NCBI GenBank assembly: GCA_019633425.1
Contig: WSUB01000035.1
Coordinates: 124,001-188,000 of the forward strand
From: Tulasnella sp. 424
Lineage: Eukaryota; Basidiomycota; Agaricomycetes; Cantharellales; Tulasnellaceae
DNA: 64,000 nucleotides
Direction of reading: 5' to 3'
The notes beneath the pieces are model-generated. The model was not told the DNA's origin and did no database searches. It was given only the letters and a program-made list of their open reading frames with translations. Every line of letters begins with the position of its first letter. The stretch's first letter is position 1. A program made the translations under genes and the position numbers. Positions 23,021 to 35,350 of the stretch are shown here, piece after piece.

Positions 23021-25720
23021 ACATAAGATATACGATACTTTGAAATTGATCAAATGATAGAATGGAAACATGAGACTAGTTGATTTGGCTAGTACAAACG
23101 GTCATGAGGAACGTTGCTTGCTCGCCAGGGATTAATTGCCGAACACAACCTGACCTCCCATCTCTCGAGCGTTCGACGAGTCGGCAGCCTACAGCTTGTG
23201 CTTTACGATCTCATTCACTCCGATCTCTCTTAAGACTGTGACATTAATCCCACCAATCCCGGGAAGTGTTGCCGGCCTGCCGGGTACGACCTCCCTCGGC
23301 ATGAGAACCTGCAACGTTCAACCTTTGCCTGGGCAACCAACGTTAACTGATCCCATATGGTCAACCTTGAACCAATTGTTCTGGAGATCTCACTGTTATG
23401 AATCCGGTCCCATTGCAGAGTCCTCCGACCTCAGAAGGGTTTTCGATACCAGGCGGTTTGAAGTCGGAAAAAGCACACTGAGATACGGCTCTCACTCAGA
23501 GTCGCGGGAGCTTTGCATGCCAAGATCGGCATCGATCATCCCCGCTTATGTCATCGTCACTGCAATCGTCATGGATTTTGGTCTCTTGGCGTCAGAAGAG
23601 TGGATTAGCTTTAGGGTGATGTCAAAGAGAATGATAAGCACGCCAACTCTGAACACTGCCAATGGTGTCCAAGAAACCCGTATGAGTTGGCATGTTGGCA
23701 TCCTGTGTCTGACATGCAAAGATATACTGAAGAGACCGCGTGGACATGGCTTTGTCCTAAAAATGGTCCAGGTCCTGTCCGGTCTATTCGTCTTGCTCTC
23801 AGAGTCGCGCGCTGTTGACGAATTCCGTCGAGAACTATATTGATGGGGCTTACATCCAAGGCTCCTTTCATCGGTAAATGATTGACCGTTGCTGCAATTT
23901 ATCGCTCTGGGATCTTTCAAGCTTTAGAGTCTAGCCTTGGCTGAACATCAGGGTGCCGGGGCAAGTACAAACTGGGGTGCCAAGACCAAACAAATTTCAA
24001 TCTCGGTGAGCTAAGGACGCATGTCATCACAGCTTGAGCGCCCATACGCACAGCCAAACCACAGTCTGTCGCTTGTCTCTCTTGGGATAAATCAACTCGT
24101 GATCAAGGATCATCCCTCGTAGTTTAATTTTAGCGCACGGACCTCGCTCCCGCAATTGTGAACAACGAGAGGATTTGGATATTTTGGAAGTACATTCATT
24201 AAGGAAATAGAGGGATGAAGCCCAACCTACGAGCGCTCTATCATGACGATATCCCCCAGATACGTGTGGTAATCCCTCGGGTAGTTTAACTTGCAAAGGC
24301 GGTCAGGGCGGTTTCGGGGACCTGAGGCGGAGGCAGTGTGACTGGATGACGAGTCGCCGCCCGAAAAAACCATTCCACGTTGCAAATGCCTTGGTAGTCC
24401 TGCCGGACTCCCCATACCATGTCCGCGCACTGTCCCCGGAGAACACCTCTCCGATATTCTCGCTTGGCTGGGCTCATCTTTCCTACTTCCGGATTTTGGC
24501 TCTGCTTTCGGCCGTCTTGGAACTTGAAGCGTTCTCTCGTGGCTTGAACCAACTGGGCTATCCTTTCATCAGCACAGCCCGAGAAAACCCAATGCGGAAA
24601 GCGTGGCGCATTGAGATGAACTTTTTCTCCGAATAGAGTACTACATTGACTAAAAGCTCTAAAGTTACTCCATGTCTTGGCAAGGCACCCTCCATCGATC
24701 GAAGACCTGGATAGACCAGGGACGGGCTGTTCGGCTGTACAGCCGTCGACCCCACTGCTGAATCCATCTACGATTGCGACATCTCACCTGGGGTCTTCTC
24801 CCTTGGTTTCATTGCCTGATATTAGAAGTCATCGTTTTCCACGCACCCAAAACATTGGTTTTCGGGCAAATGGCTTACATCGCAAGTTGGACTGACAGTC
24901 CATTGACTCCTTGTTACCACAATGCATGCGCATGACTTTCCTTCTGTATACACGCACCACTGCACGCGAGCCGAGGGGCTGATACGATAGCGAGCAAGAG
25001 ACAGGGAAGAAAGCTGAAACTGGGAGAAACTCCTGGGCTTCCTCCCTTAAAGCTCTTCCCTTCAATACGTCAGACACATTGATAATAGGAATGCTTATAC
25101 GTATTCGAGTGCTTCCGTTCGAGCCGCATATCGCAGGCATAGAGTCCCTCACCTGCCCGAATATTCTTCTAGGGCCCGGAGACCGCTGTTCTATACGTCC
25201 TTGGCCTATCATTGCCCAGATCACGTATGATCATTATTTGAGTGATGCGTTTTCTTAGGAGGTGCACCAAGCGCTAAAGCCAAATTCGGTTCCGCTGGAC
25301 TGCCATTTGCCCCACCCCTCTCCTGCCTTGTGCCCTACCACAGGCTGCCCATAGACTTCGGATGATCGAATTCAGGAGAACTAGTGACCACATGAGTACA
25401 GCATAATCACACCGGCAGTGCCTCTGGGCAAGGCGTTCGTCTGGGCACCGTATGGCGAACAGCTCAATCGAGAAGAGAACCTTCTTAGACCACTTCTTGG
25501 CTTGTGAGTATCCATTAGACTGGGTAAAGGAGGGTCACATGCGTAGAAACTATCCAGATTTGGGTTCTTAGAAACAGTGCCTCAACGCTTTCAGCGGGCT
25601 ATAAATCGACCTGAATGATGCTCTCGAAATCTTCTCCCAGACTCACTTCACCTCCTCCCTTCTGCAGTTCCTCTTACTCTCTTCCATCCCTCACATTCAT
25701 CTATCCCTCCCAGCTTCGTA
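23021..25720. other. Intergenic, no gene assigned
   Basis: 2.7 kb. Its left end is the copied BRO1 3' flank, to about 23215. A plus-strand open frame of 215 codons (23196-23843) and an overlapping minus frame (23546-23920) contain one hydrophobic stretch but match no family I know. I do not call either a gene. The rest has no coding pattern. A CT-rich leader for K3 begins near 25640, and TATAAATC lies at about 25600-25607. Confidence 0.35.
25600..25607 (+). promoter_or_regulatory. TATA box of K3
   Basis: TATAAATC about 115 bases upstream of the K3 start. It has the same core as in K1, with a similar spacing and a CT-rich leader between box and start. Confidence 0.55.
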
Positions 25721-26292
25721 ATGGCCCCACTCGCTGACGAAATCAACGCTGCCGCCTCTAACGCCGGCCTCGGCCGCCGCCAGAACGATGGCATCGGTTT
25801 CACCAACGTCCAAGTCAGGCGCAACAACCCCACTGAAATTAAGTACAGGTGGTCCTACCACGACCGGAGCCCAGACAGGTAAGTCTCGACCGCTCGCGTC
25901 GGCAATCAAGTCACTACTGACTCGGGCCTGCAACCTGCATCACAGGTTCACCGTCTGGTTCCGCAACGTCAAGACTCAAGAACACTATAAAGCTGAACCG
26001 TACGTACAGACTAGGGGCAATCCTAATGGCAAAACAACGGGGCTCAGCTCTCTCAATCACAAGACTGGGTACGTTGGACCACTTTCGACAACATCACTCA
26101 CAGGGTACTCACACTCCATGGTCTCATAGAAAATATCAACTCGTCATCACGCAATATAAGTGAGCTTCTCATGCGTTGATTGTTAGTTATCTTCGGTCAC
26201 TATATTGACCCAACTCTACGATCTTTCTTAGCAACTGGGATAATGTCTACGCAAGGAGTTATACTTTCAACATCCACAACAGCGACTTCTAG
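25721..26292 (+). CDS. Small leaderless beta-sandwich protein K3
   Basis: Four exons (25721-25878, 25946-26068, 26130-26159, 26232-26292) give 123 residues. It resembles K2 along its length: MAPL-x-x-EINAA start, QNDGIGFTNVQVRRNNPT, YHDRSPDRFTVWFRN, LNHKTG and a NSDF end. The exon lengths of 158, 123, 30 and 61 nt parallel those of K2 (158, 117, 30 and 64 nt), which confirms common descent although the two genes lie 13 kb apart on opposite strands. No signal peptide or membrane segment. Role unknown; fold assignment as for K1. Confidence 0.8.
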
Positions 26293-27480
26293 CTTTCCTT
26301 AGGAGGAAGACCGTCCAATGTCTTGTGCCTTGACAGCGGGGGCGCAAATCAGATAGTTTACCATTAGCTCTGGAATCGCGCTGGACATTCATCTGTAGGA
26401 CTTGTTGTATGAAACGCTATGGAATATGACTTATGACAACGCTCAAGTGATCTGGTACCCCGCCTCACACGAATATGCCACCGACGTAGCTTTGGTTTCC
26501 TGTATCATGTCAGAGTCTATGGCTGCTGTCACTTGGCGGTAGCCCGCAACCAAGTTCCGGTCCTCAGAACGCGTCTCGCGAGTTGGTGGCTCACTTCACC
26601 GTTACCATGTTTGGCAACAATCGAACCGTGCGATCTGGACTCTCGCTCGCCCTGATGCCGAGTAGTATTTCGCTGTGGCATCAACCCGACCATTTCAGAC
26701 CTTGTTCTAGAGAATATAAACACCTGTGACTCTTGTCATCAAAACTTTGTTTGTATTTGGGAGACATGATCCAGTTTTTGTAACATGGTTGACTGCGGCT
26801 CGGTATCCACTGGCAGATCCCCGCCTTCTGGCGGGTTCTTGGCTAATTCAGAATGCATTACCAGGAATACCCAGTGATCTCCGGATCACATAGTATGCTC
26901 GCCTCAGTGATTAACCGCTTAAATTGCATTTACCGGACTGCCAAGAGTGGGAGTTCGGTTGAACGAATCCCGAGCGCTGTGCATCTAGAATCGTTCTACG
27001 CGTAAATCATCTCCCGTATACTGTACTATCCACAAACGAAAGCCACTCTCAGAGTCCATAGGTTCTAATGGAATAAAAGGGCTCTTCTTCTGCATGTTCC
27101 TTCCATCCTGAGCCAGGATCTGAGTCCATCGCCACTTGGCCCGTTCCGTGAGTACTAGTGGTTTCCGGGAGATCGCGTTAGACTCAAACAGATGCGACGG
27201 AACACATCTTCTGGCAGTACCAGCTAAGAACAGAAATTCCGTGATAGCATACGAGGGTGTGATGGGTGGTTACAAAGGTAAGTTCATGGAAGTCCATAAG
27301 GAAAATGAAGTCTAATCCGAACGAAATGTCATCGAAGCTCATTCTACCAATGTCCGAGGGGATGCAAGTACAACGGGTGCTACAGGAGGTCATGGGTCCG
27401 AGAGTCATAGAGAGGAATCGTCTAACCGAAGAACTAATGGAGTGTCCATGTGTGCGTGAAAAAAGCAATTTTATACGTGG
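26293..27480. other. Intergenic between K3 and the S28 array
   Basis: 1.2 kb between convergent genes. No coding signal, repeat or RNA gene was recognised on either strand. Confidence 0.4.
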
Positions 27481-29772
27481 CTAGGGCCGCTCAAAGGAGA
27501 ATGAAGCATGTCGACCCGTAATGAAGAGGGCCGACGTGCTGCCTGCTCCAAGACTGTAGCGGTTAGTAGGCGGACGCTCAGTGGGTAAGAGCGGCTCAGA
27601 CACCCTACTGGCTCTCCAACTTGCGGTGTCCTGCTCTGCGGACATCGGCCTAGGAGGCGGCGAGAGCAGCCTTGTGGTCTGCCCTTGGGATTCGGGCTCT
27701 GCTGCCCGGATATGTGGTCGTCTCGGACTCCTCGAAGAGCGCTCCCGGATCAGGAATCCCACAGCAGCGAGTAGAGCCAGAAGGAAAACTCCGTTAAGCA
27801 CATAGCTCACGATAGCCCCCTGGCTCTGCGCTCTAAGCTTGACGATCTGGCCTTCCATGTCGAGGATAGTGTTGTTGAGTGAAGTGATAGTAGCAGCACT
27901 GTCGGGGTCAACGGGCGCCGGGGGTATGGTGTTTTTGACGTTAGGATGAGCGGTATACCAGCCCGAGAGCCAACCTCTTATTTTCGAGATGCCGAGCTCT
28001 TGAGCCTGCATGACGTCCATGTTGACGGCGCTGTTATCCAAATTCCAATCCCAGCATTCATGCGCATTAGGGATGACATAAATATCTTGCGTTGGGGTAT
28101 CGACGAATCCGGGCGCTGCGCGGGATGAAAGGGATGCGGACCGAATTGGATCGAACTCGCCGTTGGTTACGAAGAGATTCGTCGCCATTAGGTTCCAACC
28201 GCCATATTGCAAATTCAGTGCGTTGGCGCTCGCAGTAACGTTGTATGCTGATGAATTTGTCGAACTGCCGCTGGCGGGTGATGGGAAGAGGTGCGCACAT
28301 TGTCGGTTCTGAGATTTGGTGGTGAGTGATCGCGAGACAATTTGCGAATTCCCGCCAGCTACCCCAAGGTTTTGGAATGAGTCACTCAAACGCAAGATAC
28401 GTAACGGATTGATTCCTCACTTTGGAAGAATCCCAGCTGGGTGCAGAGAAGCCATTCCCAACCACGTGTAGGGTTTGCGAAACTCGTATCGTTGTAAAAT
28501 GCGGTCGAGTAGTTGTACGTCGAGTAGCAGGAACCGCCAGTATTCGGACAGTCTTTATCAGGTCCGATAGTCTGGTAGAAAGCCGCCCAGTTATTCAACG
28601 CTTGAGGCATTCCAACACCTTGCTGTGACTGGTTGATGCTTCCGTCCGCCCGAGTCTCGATAGCGTCGCAGAACTTGAAGAAGAGCGCCTGACCGCTTTG
28701 TTGGTAATCGTAGGCCTGGAGCTGTTGCCATGTAGTGAGAGGGTAGGTCAAAGCGCTGGGGGTCGTCGGAAGTCGGTGCGAGTCAGTTGACGATCAGAGC
28801 AAGTACAGCCTACTGAACTCACCGCCCAAAGTCGTCATTTTTCAAAGAGCTAAGCCCAAACAATCCTTTCAAACTCTTCACTTCACTCGAGTTTCCGGTC
28901 GCTAAGATACCATCGATATATGTCATGGCTGTGGTGAGGTCAGAGCTGCAGTTCCAAGGCATTCCCTGCTCGACAGGTTCCCAATATTCCCTGTCACCAG
29001 ACTATTTAGTCCGACTCCGAGAACTAATAGAGAAAATTCTTACCAAAAGTCCCCATCAGCCTGTACCGGGGCACTGCTTGCATACGCAGAGGCGAAGATA
29101 TCTGAGTGCTTCTCTTGCGCGTAAGCCGTCAAAATACCACTGCAAAGCATGTTTGAGCTCCCGACTCGCACGAGAAGAGTGACCAGACTTACCTGTATCC
29201 ACACCCGATGTTTATCCATGGGTTGCTGTCCGGTTGTGTAGATGTGACGTTGAGAGGGAGCTGGACGTTCTGGGCGAAGTACTGCCATGAGGATAAGGCG
29301 ATGCGGTGAGAACAAAAGCGGCATATCCCAGAGAACCCTGAATTCATACCTTTAGATCTTCGACACTCTGCTCAACGGTTAACCACTGAAGATTTGCGGT
29401 GGTGAGGTCGGGCACTGGTAAGGACTTCCCCCAGTACCTGTCTGGGCGGCGAATAGGCGGGCGATGAGCTTTCAATCCAGGTGAATGCAGAGAACTCGAC
29501 TAACGTTCCAAGACTACCCCTGCGGCACCTAATTCTCCCATTATCTTGTTTTGCAAATGTCCAAGTTGCATCTGTGCCCACCATCCGTCGGCGCTCGTTT
29601 CTCCTGCGGTTTGTAGTACGATGGGCGCTCCATCCCCCGTCCAGTATTGATCGCTGAAAAAGTAGCGTTGCTTGAAAGTGCCGGCACTTGGATTATTATG
29701 ATCGATAAGCTGGTCAAACCAGTACTCGAAGTCGATTCCGTTGTTTCCGACGACGGAGAGTGTGCCCGACAT
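27481..29772 (-). CDS. S28-1: S28 peptidase-like membrane protein, catalytically dead by sequence
   Basis: Seven exons (29772-29505, 29441-29350, 29281-29193, 29139-29044, 28990-28823, 28755-28421, 28358-27481) give 641 residues in frame. S28 landmarks are clear: FDQLIDHNNPSAGTFKQRYFF, EHRYWGKS, SSAPVQADGDFW, NGEFDP and CWDW. Two catalytic residues are changed. The nucleophile motif reads GCGYSG, with Gly at codon 29200-29198 instead of Ser. The residue before CWD is Glu (29059-29057 region on the map of exon 7: codon 28059-28057) instead of His. The C-terminus has a heptad-like helix, one transmembrane segment (IVSYVLNGVFLLALLAAVGFLI) and a Ser/Pro/Arg-rich cytosolic tail without YxxL. An additional intron after NDDFGR is shared only with S28-2. 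The start is uncertain: no signal peptide is visible and the first ATG used gives MSGTLSVVG. Probably a pseudoenzyme. Confidence 0.82.
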
Positions 29773-31135
29773 GTGGTGGGCGGTCAGAGAGAGTGTAGCA
29801 GAGTCAGAGCTGATTGGCAACGAGGCAAGGTCGAGGATGTAAGTAGAAGTACAGTAGAAAAGCGCGACAACCTTTGGTGGGGTAACGCACCGGAAGAGGA
29901 AGATCAGCGTTCTTTTTTTCTCTGTTCTCGGTGTTGGACGCGAGAAGCCGAAGGCGTGGCCTTTATCGTGTGCTTGCTTCGCATGTCCTCAAGGCAGTGC
30001 CTGCTGGTGACTGTGTGAGTATGCCCTCCGAACAACTCGTTGGTGCGTAGATGGCACATTACGCACATTATGATCACAACCGATATTGCGAGAGAGGGTT
30101 CCGAAGGGCTTGGGCATCGTGGAGTAGCTCTTGGCATCGAGTGTGGCCTCAACGAAAATATGACGTGACCAACCTTTCATCCGGGATCCTAAGAGTCTGT
30201 CCCTAGAGATCTTTGACGTGACGGGTGTAGGGGACGTCTAGAAGCTTGCAAACCGAAAAGTGTGTATGCTCGGTGTCGGGGTGACCGCCGTCATACCCGA
30301 GCAGAATAGGCGCTGGCCTATCGTGCGGGGAAGCCATGAATCGTCGTTCTAGCAAGGCGAATTGCTGCAGGCCGTGGATGAGGGAAGCTGGAGAGCCGAG
30401 TTCGTCCATACAGGAACATTGCTGACATGATGTTGGGTTCTGAGTGAAACCGTGAGAGTGCGTAAGCCCCAAGCTCAAGCGCGATATCCGAGCCAGTAAA
30501 GATCAAGCTACAAAAACCTTCCGCGCAGCGCTTCTAGGAACTGGTACCGAGGATGTCCATACATTACTGGTGCCTTCTCAATCCAGCTGAAGGGGACACG
30601 AACGATTCCGTCCCGTTGGATGACGCAACCACCACCCCCGCGTATTCGGAGAAGGGCGTTTCATAGAAATTCGAAATGCGAGATCTTAAGCGCTCCGTTA
30701 CCTAGTTGGTCAAAAGCCTCCCCAACACAAGGCGTTCGTCGCTCCGACTTCCGGATAATGCTTACCCGCTCAGGGACTGTACACATATATAAGGGTCTCG
30801 CCTTCAGTGCTCAGCTTCCACTTCACCACCCGAAATAAGGTCCCTCGTCCTTAATCCTGAAGATCTCATATGACATTGGACGAACGATCTCTTGTCCCAA
30901 ACAAGCATATAATCGACCATTCCGACCAGGCCTTAGTGGTTTGATTGGCGTAGCAAGCATGGTTCATACATCCGAATCAAGACCGCTAGGTATTAATTCA
31001 AGCCAGTTCCCAACATAGAGTGAACCAATAATAGAAGGAATACAATACTCGCGAAAACTAGGTGTCCGAAGCACGACAGTCCAGTATCCATCCTCCCCAA
31101 AATGCAAAACATCCCAATTGATCCCTTCCCGCGAT
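29773..31135. other. Intergenic between S28-1 and S28-2
   Basis: 1.36 kb. Just upstream of S28-1 there is a hydrophobic in-frame stretch without ATG (about 29790-29880, minus strand) that may be the remnant of a signal peptide. Minus-strand frames at 30203-30506 match no known family. Confidence 0.35.
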
Positions 31136-33450
31136 CTACGCACTGGCCTCGGTTGTCCTGGACCGTACAGCCGTTACCCGTTTGGTCTTCGGAATCGGGT
31201 CGGAACCACTTCTATCTCTCGGGTGGTTAAACCTGGAGGATGACCTGGGAGATTGTGGCAGGAGCCGTATTCTGTGGGCTCGGGACTCCGTTTCTGACAT
31301 AAAAGACGCCTTCGCCCGGCCTTTCTTCAGCGCCCTCTCCTTGATTATCAACCCCAGCACGGCTAAAAGGACCAGTACCAACACTGCGTTGAACACATAG
31401 CTGGCAATGGCGACCCGTTTTCCCTGCCTAAGCCTGTTGATCTCTGCTTGCATCGAATTGGCGGTGTCATTGAGTGAAGAAATGGTCGAACCATTCTCGG
31501 TGCCCAAAGTAACTGGCGAAAAGCTATTTGAATTCTGCACGTCTGGATGCGCTTCGTACCATTGCCCAAGCCAGGATAGGATTTTTGAAATCCCGAGGCC
31601 CTGGACCTGCTCTACGTCTGGGTTAACGGCCGCATTCTCTGTGCTCCAATCCCAGCAGTAATGGCCGTTCGGAATGATTACGACCTCTTGGGCTAGGGTG
31701 TCGACGGAGGCTGGTGCCACTTGCGAGGAGAGGGAAGCTGAGCGCCAAGGATCAAACTCGCCGTTGACCACGAACAGGTTGTTCGCGACCAAATTCCATC
31801 CACCGTACTGGAGATTGAACGCATTCGCACTCTGGGTGGTGTTGTACGGGTATGACTGTACGTCTCCCGTCGGGGATAGAAACAGGTGCGCACAACGACG
31901 GTCTTGGGAAGCGGCGTCCAGCATCTGCGATACGATGGAACCACGGCTTCCAACTATCATCCCCCAATCATCAGCAACTGATTTATTATATCGGCACACA
32001 GCACTCACTTTGAAACGCGCCCAGCTGGGTGCAGAGAAGCCACTGCCAACCACGGATCGTGTTTGATATACTGGTGTTCCTGTATGAGTCGCTGCTGTAG
32101 TTGTACGTGGAATAGCAGGCACCGCCTGTCCCGGGACATGCGACGTCGGGTCCTATGGTTTTGAAGTAGGCCGCCCAGTTCTCAAGCGCCTGAGGCAAGC
32201 CAATGCTCTCGTCCGACTGATTTATTGTTCCATCCGCGTTGGTTTCCACGGCGTCGCAGAAGTCGAAGAAAAGCGCTTGACCCTCGTTTCCGAAATCTGG
32301 TGGCTGAAGGTCCTGCCATGTGACGAGAGGGTATGTGAGGGCCCTAAGCGAGCAGGCGGCATAAACCTTGAGTCCTCATGCAAACGGGTCACGAGGGAAA
32401 CTAAAACTACCTTGCGAAATCATCGTCCATCAACGATTCCAGTCCGAATTTCTTCTTAAGGTTGAGGACGGCGCCAGCCGTACCGTTCAGCATGATGTTG
32501 TCCATGTACGCCACGGATGCGCTGAGATCGGAGCTACAGTTCCATGGCATGCCTTCTTCAATTGGTTTCCAGTACTCCCTGTTATATGACGAGGGGAAAA
32601 TATGAATGCATACGAATCACGGGACGCCGCTAAAACCAATACCAAAAATTGCCATCTGCTTGGACGGGTGCGCTAGACGCGTACGCAGCAGCAAATACGT
32701 TCGAATATTCCTTTTGAGTGTATGAGGTCAAAAGGCCCCTAAAGCAAGAAATTTCTCATCCGTAACTGATAGTATGGGTGTGCGGAGGCTACCGTAACTC
32801 ACGAGTAGCCACAACCAAGAAGAATCCAGGGAGCTCGGTCGGGACTTGTGGAAGTCGCATTGAAAGGGAGCTGCACGTTTTCGGCAAAGTACTGTTGGGG
32901 CGAGGCAGCGTGAGGTGATCACCCAATGGGGTCGGCATCCGGTTATGCCTTGTTGACGACTCACCTTGAGATCCTCGACTCCTTGCTCGACGGTGAGCCA
33001 CTGGAGGTTCGCTGTTGTTAGATCTGGTACTGGGGACGACTTCCCCCAGTACCTGTCTATTGAGAGAGGGGGGAAATGCGAGCTGGTGACGACGGGTCCC
33101 AGCATAGATAAACCTCAGTGCCTACGTTCCAAGATCACTCCAGCCGCTCCCAACTCGATCATCATCTTGTTCTGAAGAAATCCCTTTTCCATCATTGAGA
33201 ACAAGCCATCTGCAGGGGTCTCTCCGGGGGTTTGTAAGATAATGGGTGATCCATCGCCCTTCCAGTACTGGTCGCTAAAGAAATAACGTTGCTTGAAAGT
33301 GCCGGCGCTCGGGTTATTATGGTCGATGAGCTGCTGGAACCAGTATTCAAAGTCGATGTTATTCCCGTCAGCGATCGATCGAGGAGTAGGAACCGAGCGC
33401 GATTGGGGTCGTAGGTTCAAGAGGGAAGGGTCGTCGCGGACGAAGGACAT
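31136..33450 (-). CDS. S28-2: S28 peptidase-like membrane protein, catalytically dead by sequence
   Basis: Same gene structure as S28-1, including the additional intron after DDDFAR, so the two are sister copies. Exon 1 runs from the ATG at 33450 to 33126. Landmarks: FQQLIDHNNPSAGTFKQRYFF, EHRYWGKS, SSAPVQADGNFW, VVNGEFDPWRSASLSS. The nucleophile motif is GCGYSG with Gly at 32810-32808. The residue before CWDW is Tyr at codon 31660-31658. The catalytic Asp motif is intact. A juxtamembrane helix, one transmembrane segment (AIASYVFNAVLVLVLLAVLGLII) and a basic tail close the protein, without a YxxL end. No signal peptide precedes the S28 domain in frame. A peptide with a good hydrophobic core starts at 33554 on the same strand, but in another frame and with no usable acceptor between. 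Long open frame with two lost catalytic residues argues for a maintained pseudoenzyme. Confidence 0.82.
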
Positions 33451-35350
33451 GGTCAAGGTACGAATTCAGACTGAGGGTGCAGTCGCAACAACCCGTAAAT
33501 CAGCAGCGGAATGCCCAGAGAGCATAGGATGCCGAACTGGCACGTTGCAAGCATCGGAAGACCGACTGCTTCCTTACAAAGCTAAATTTAGTGGCTTCCG
33601 AGTCCAGCGCGTGCAATGCAACCAGATGCTTGCAAGGCTTGGCAGGGGTAGATTCCGGCTCAAGACCGCCCAATCAGCGCGAGACATACTAACCTATAGC
33701 TGTAACGCGTCCCTGCTGGGTAGTATTAATGCAGGGTTGATAATATTTCGTTGAGCTTCCCGCACTCACGTAGGATCATCAGAATGGTCGCTAGAACGCT
33801 ACGTAAAATATTGAATTGAGGCCTAATCGCGCCTTTCGCCGAACGATAGGAAGCTCAAGGGGAAAGCGGGTCAACGCCACCCGGCTAACTAATCCTTCGG
33901 CAGGCACGGCATGATCGTAACCTTCTACACCAGTCTTCGCCGTGTTACCAAAGTCTACGGACTTTTAACTCTCAATTTCTCTCCTAATTCCGACGACTAA
34001 TGCTGGTACATATACAGAAGCTATTTATGCCGGGGAAGCGTAAGGGCCGTCGATCATACTTGGGGTCTCAGGAGCTTCTAAAATAGGTATATATATAGCG
34101 TCAGTTATATTTGGCTGCCCCGCCGATCGCTGCTTCTGTTCGGAACGACCCACAGGGATCTCATCAAGTCTAAGTTGGGGTTTATGAAGGCCTAGACATG
34201 ATACCTGGTCATCACAGTTAGAAGAAATAGAGCGAACGGGGGATCTGCTCAACATCGTGGGACATTTATGTTGCCGGACTTCCCGAGTAGCTAATATGAA
34301 CCATAGAGTTTAACGGCATAGTCAGATGGCTTTTAATGGCCAATTAACGAGATTTCGATCGTCACTGATAAGAGGGGCATGTGAATCCTGAAAGCAGGCG
34401 GTTAACGCCTGATGGGGTGGAGGCTTGTTCATTTCCAGTTCTAGGCTTTCGTGTCATAATTACCTATCCTGTCCATCATGTCAATCACGAAATGCAACGC
34501 TACGGAGCTATGCGAGGCCTTAGTGGTCTACGTAAACCGAGCTCCAACAGGACTGCACGCGAGTTACGCGCCTCCTCAAAAGCTATTTACGTCAACGAGG
34601 AGCGCGGCATGAAAAGCGCCTGCCGATCATTTGTCATTTTTAAGGAGACGGCGCCTACATACCGAAGCCCGTACTCGCAGACTCGCACAGGCTTTTCCAA
34701 AATACATCGGTCGAGTTTCGTACTCCTATCCGGAGGATCCACGCGCGGGCAAGTCAGCGATGATTGTCCGGCCTCGAATGGCATGATTTCTGTGCCAGTG
34801 TATGTGCTACTGTTCACCGAATAAGACACGACCATCCGAAGGACGATGATTATGCTCTGTTAGAAGAAGAATGGCTTCAGCAGCCTTATCCTGCTGAGAA
34901 TGGTATGGATTGGCAGTGCCTTTGGCAACACCATGGCCAATTGAGGCAGTACCGGATAATTTTAACGTACACAGGACTTGGCAGGAACCGGCGGGTCCGT
35001 GCCTGATCTGACCGGCCTGTGCCGATTGAGGTTACTCAGCACGTTCACGACATATACCACGTCTAGGATGACTCCGACAACGACTTTGGAGAAATTAGAC
35101 GGGCGCCGAACATGTCTTGGAAGTGGCAGGGGCTTGTGTGATTGTGTCGTTACGGGGATTATGAATTCAGGATAATTCCCACGTGGTGCTTACAGCGCCT
35201 CGCGACGGACTTCTCGGCGGCTGTCCAAACGGATGCCAGCAGCCATCGCAGTTTGATAAACCCTTTTTACCTCTTCATCAAAAACCCCACCATCTCTCCC
35301 CTTTCCCCTCCCATTCTCTCCCTCTATTCCTCTCATTTCACCCACCAACG
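33451..35350. other. Divergent intergenic region between S28-2 and S28-3
   Basis: 1.9 kb between divergent genes. A plus frame of 147 codons (34381-34824) shows no family resemblance. The last 80 bases are CT-rich and form the S28-3 leader. No repeat recognised. Confidence 0.4.

Noticed and set aside
23196..23920. 215-codon plus frame and overlapping minus frame with one hydrophobic stretch
   Set aside because: I could not place it in any membrane-protein family, and the start of the plus frame lies in the copied BRO1 3' flank.
30203..30506. Overlapping minus frames upstream of S28-1 that look protein-like
   Set aside because: Two overlapping frames on the same strand compete, neither continues by splicing, and no family blocks are visible.
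33454..33554. Possible signal-peptide exon for S28-2 (ATG at 33554, hydrophobic core)
   Set aside because: It is in a different frame from the S28 domain and there is no AG acceptor between it and the domain. It may be a frameshifted remnant.
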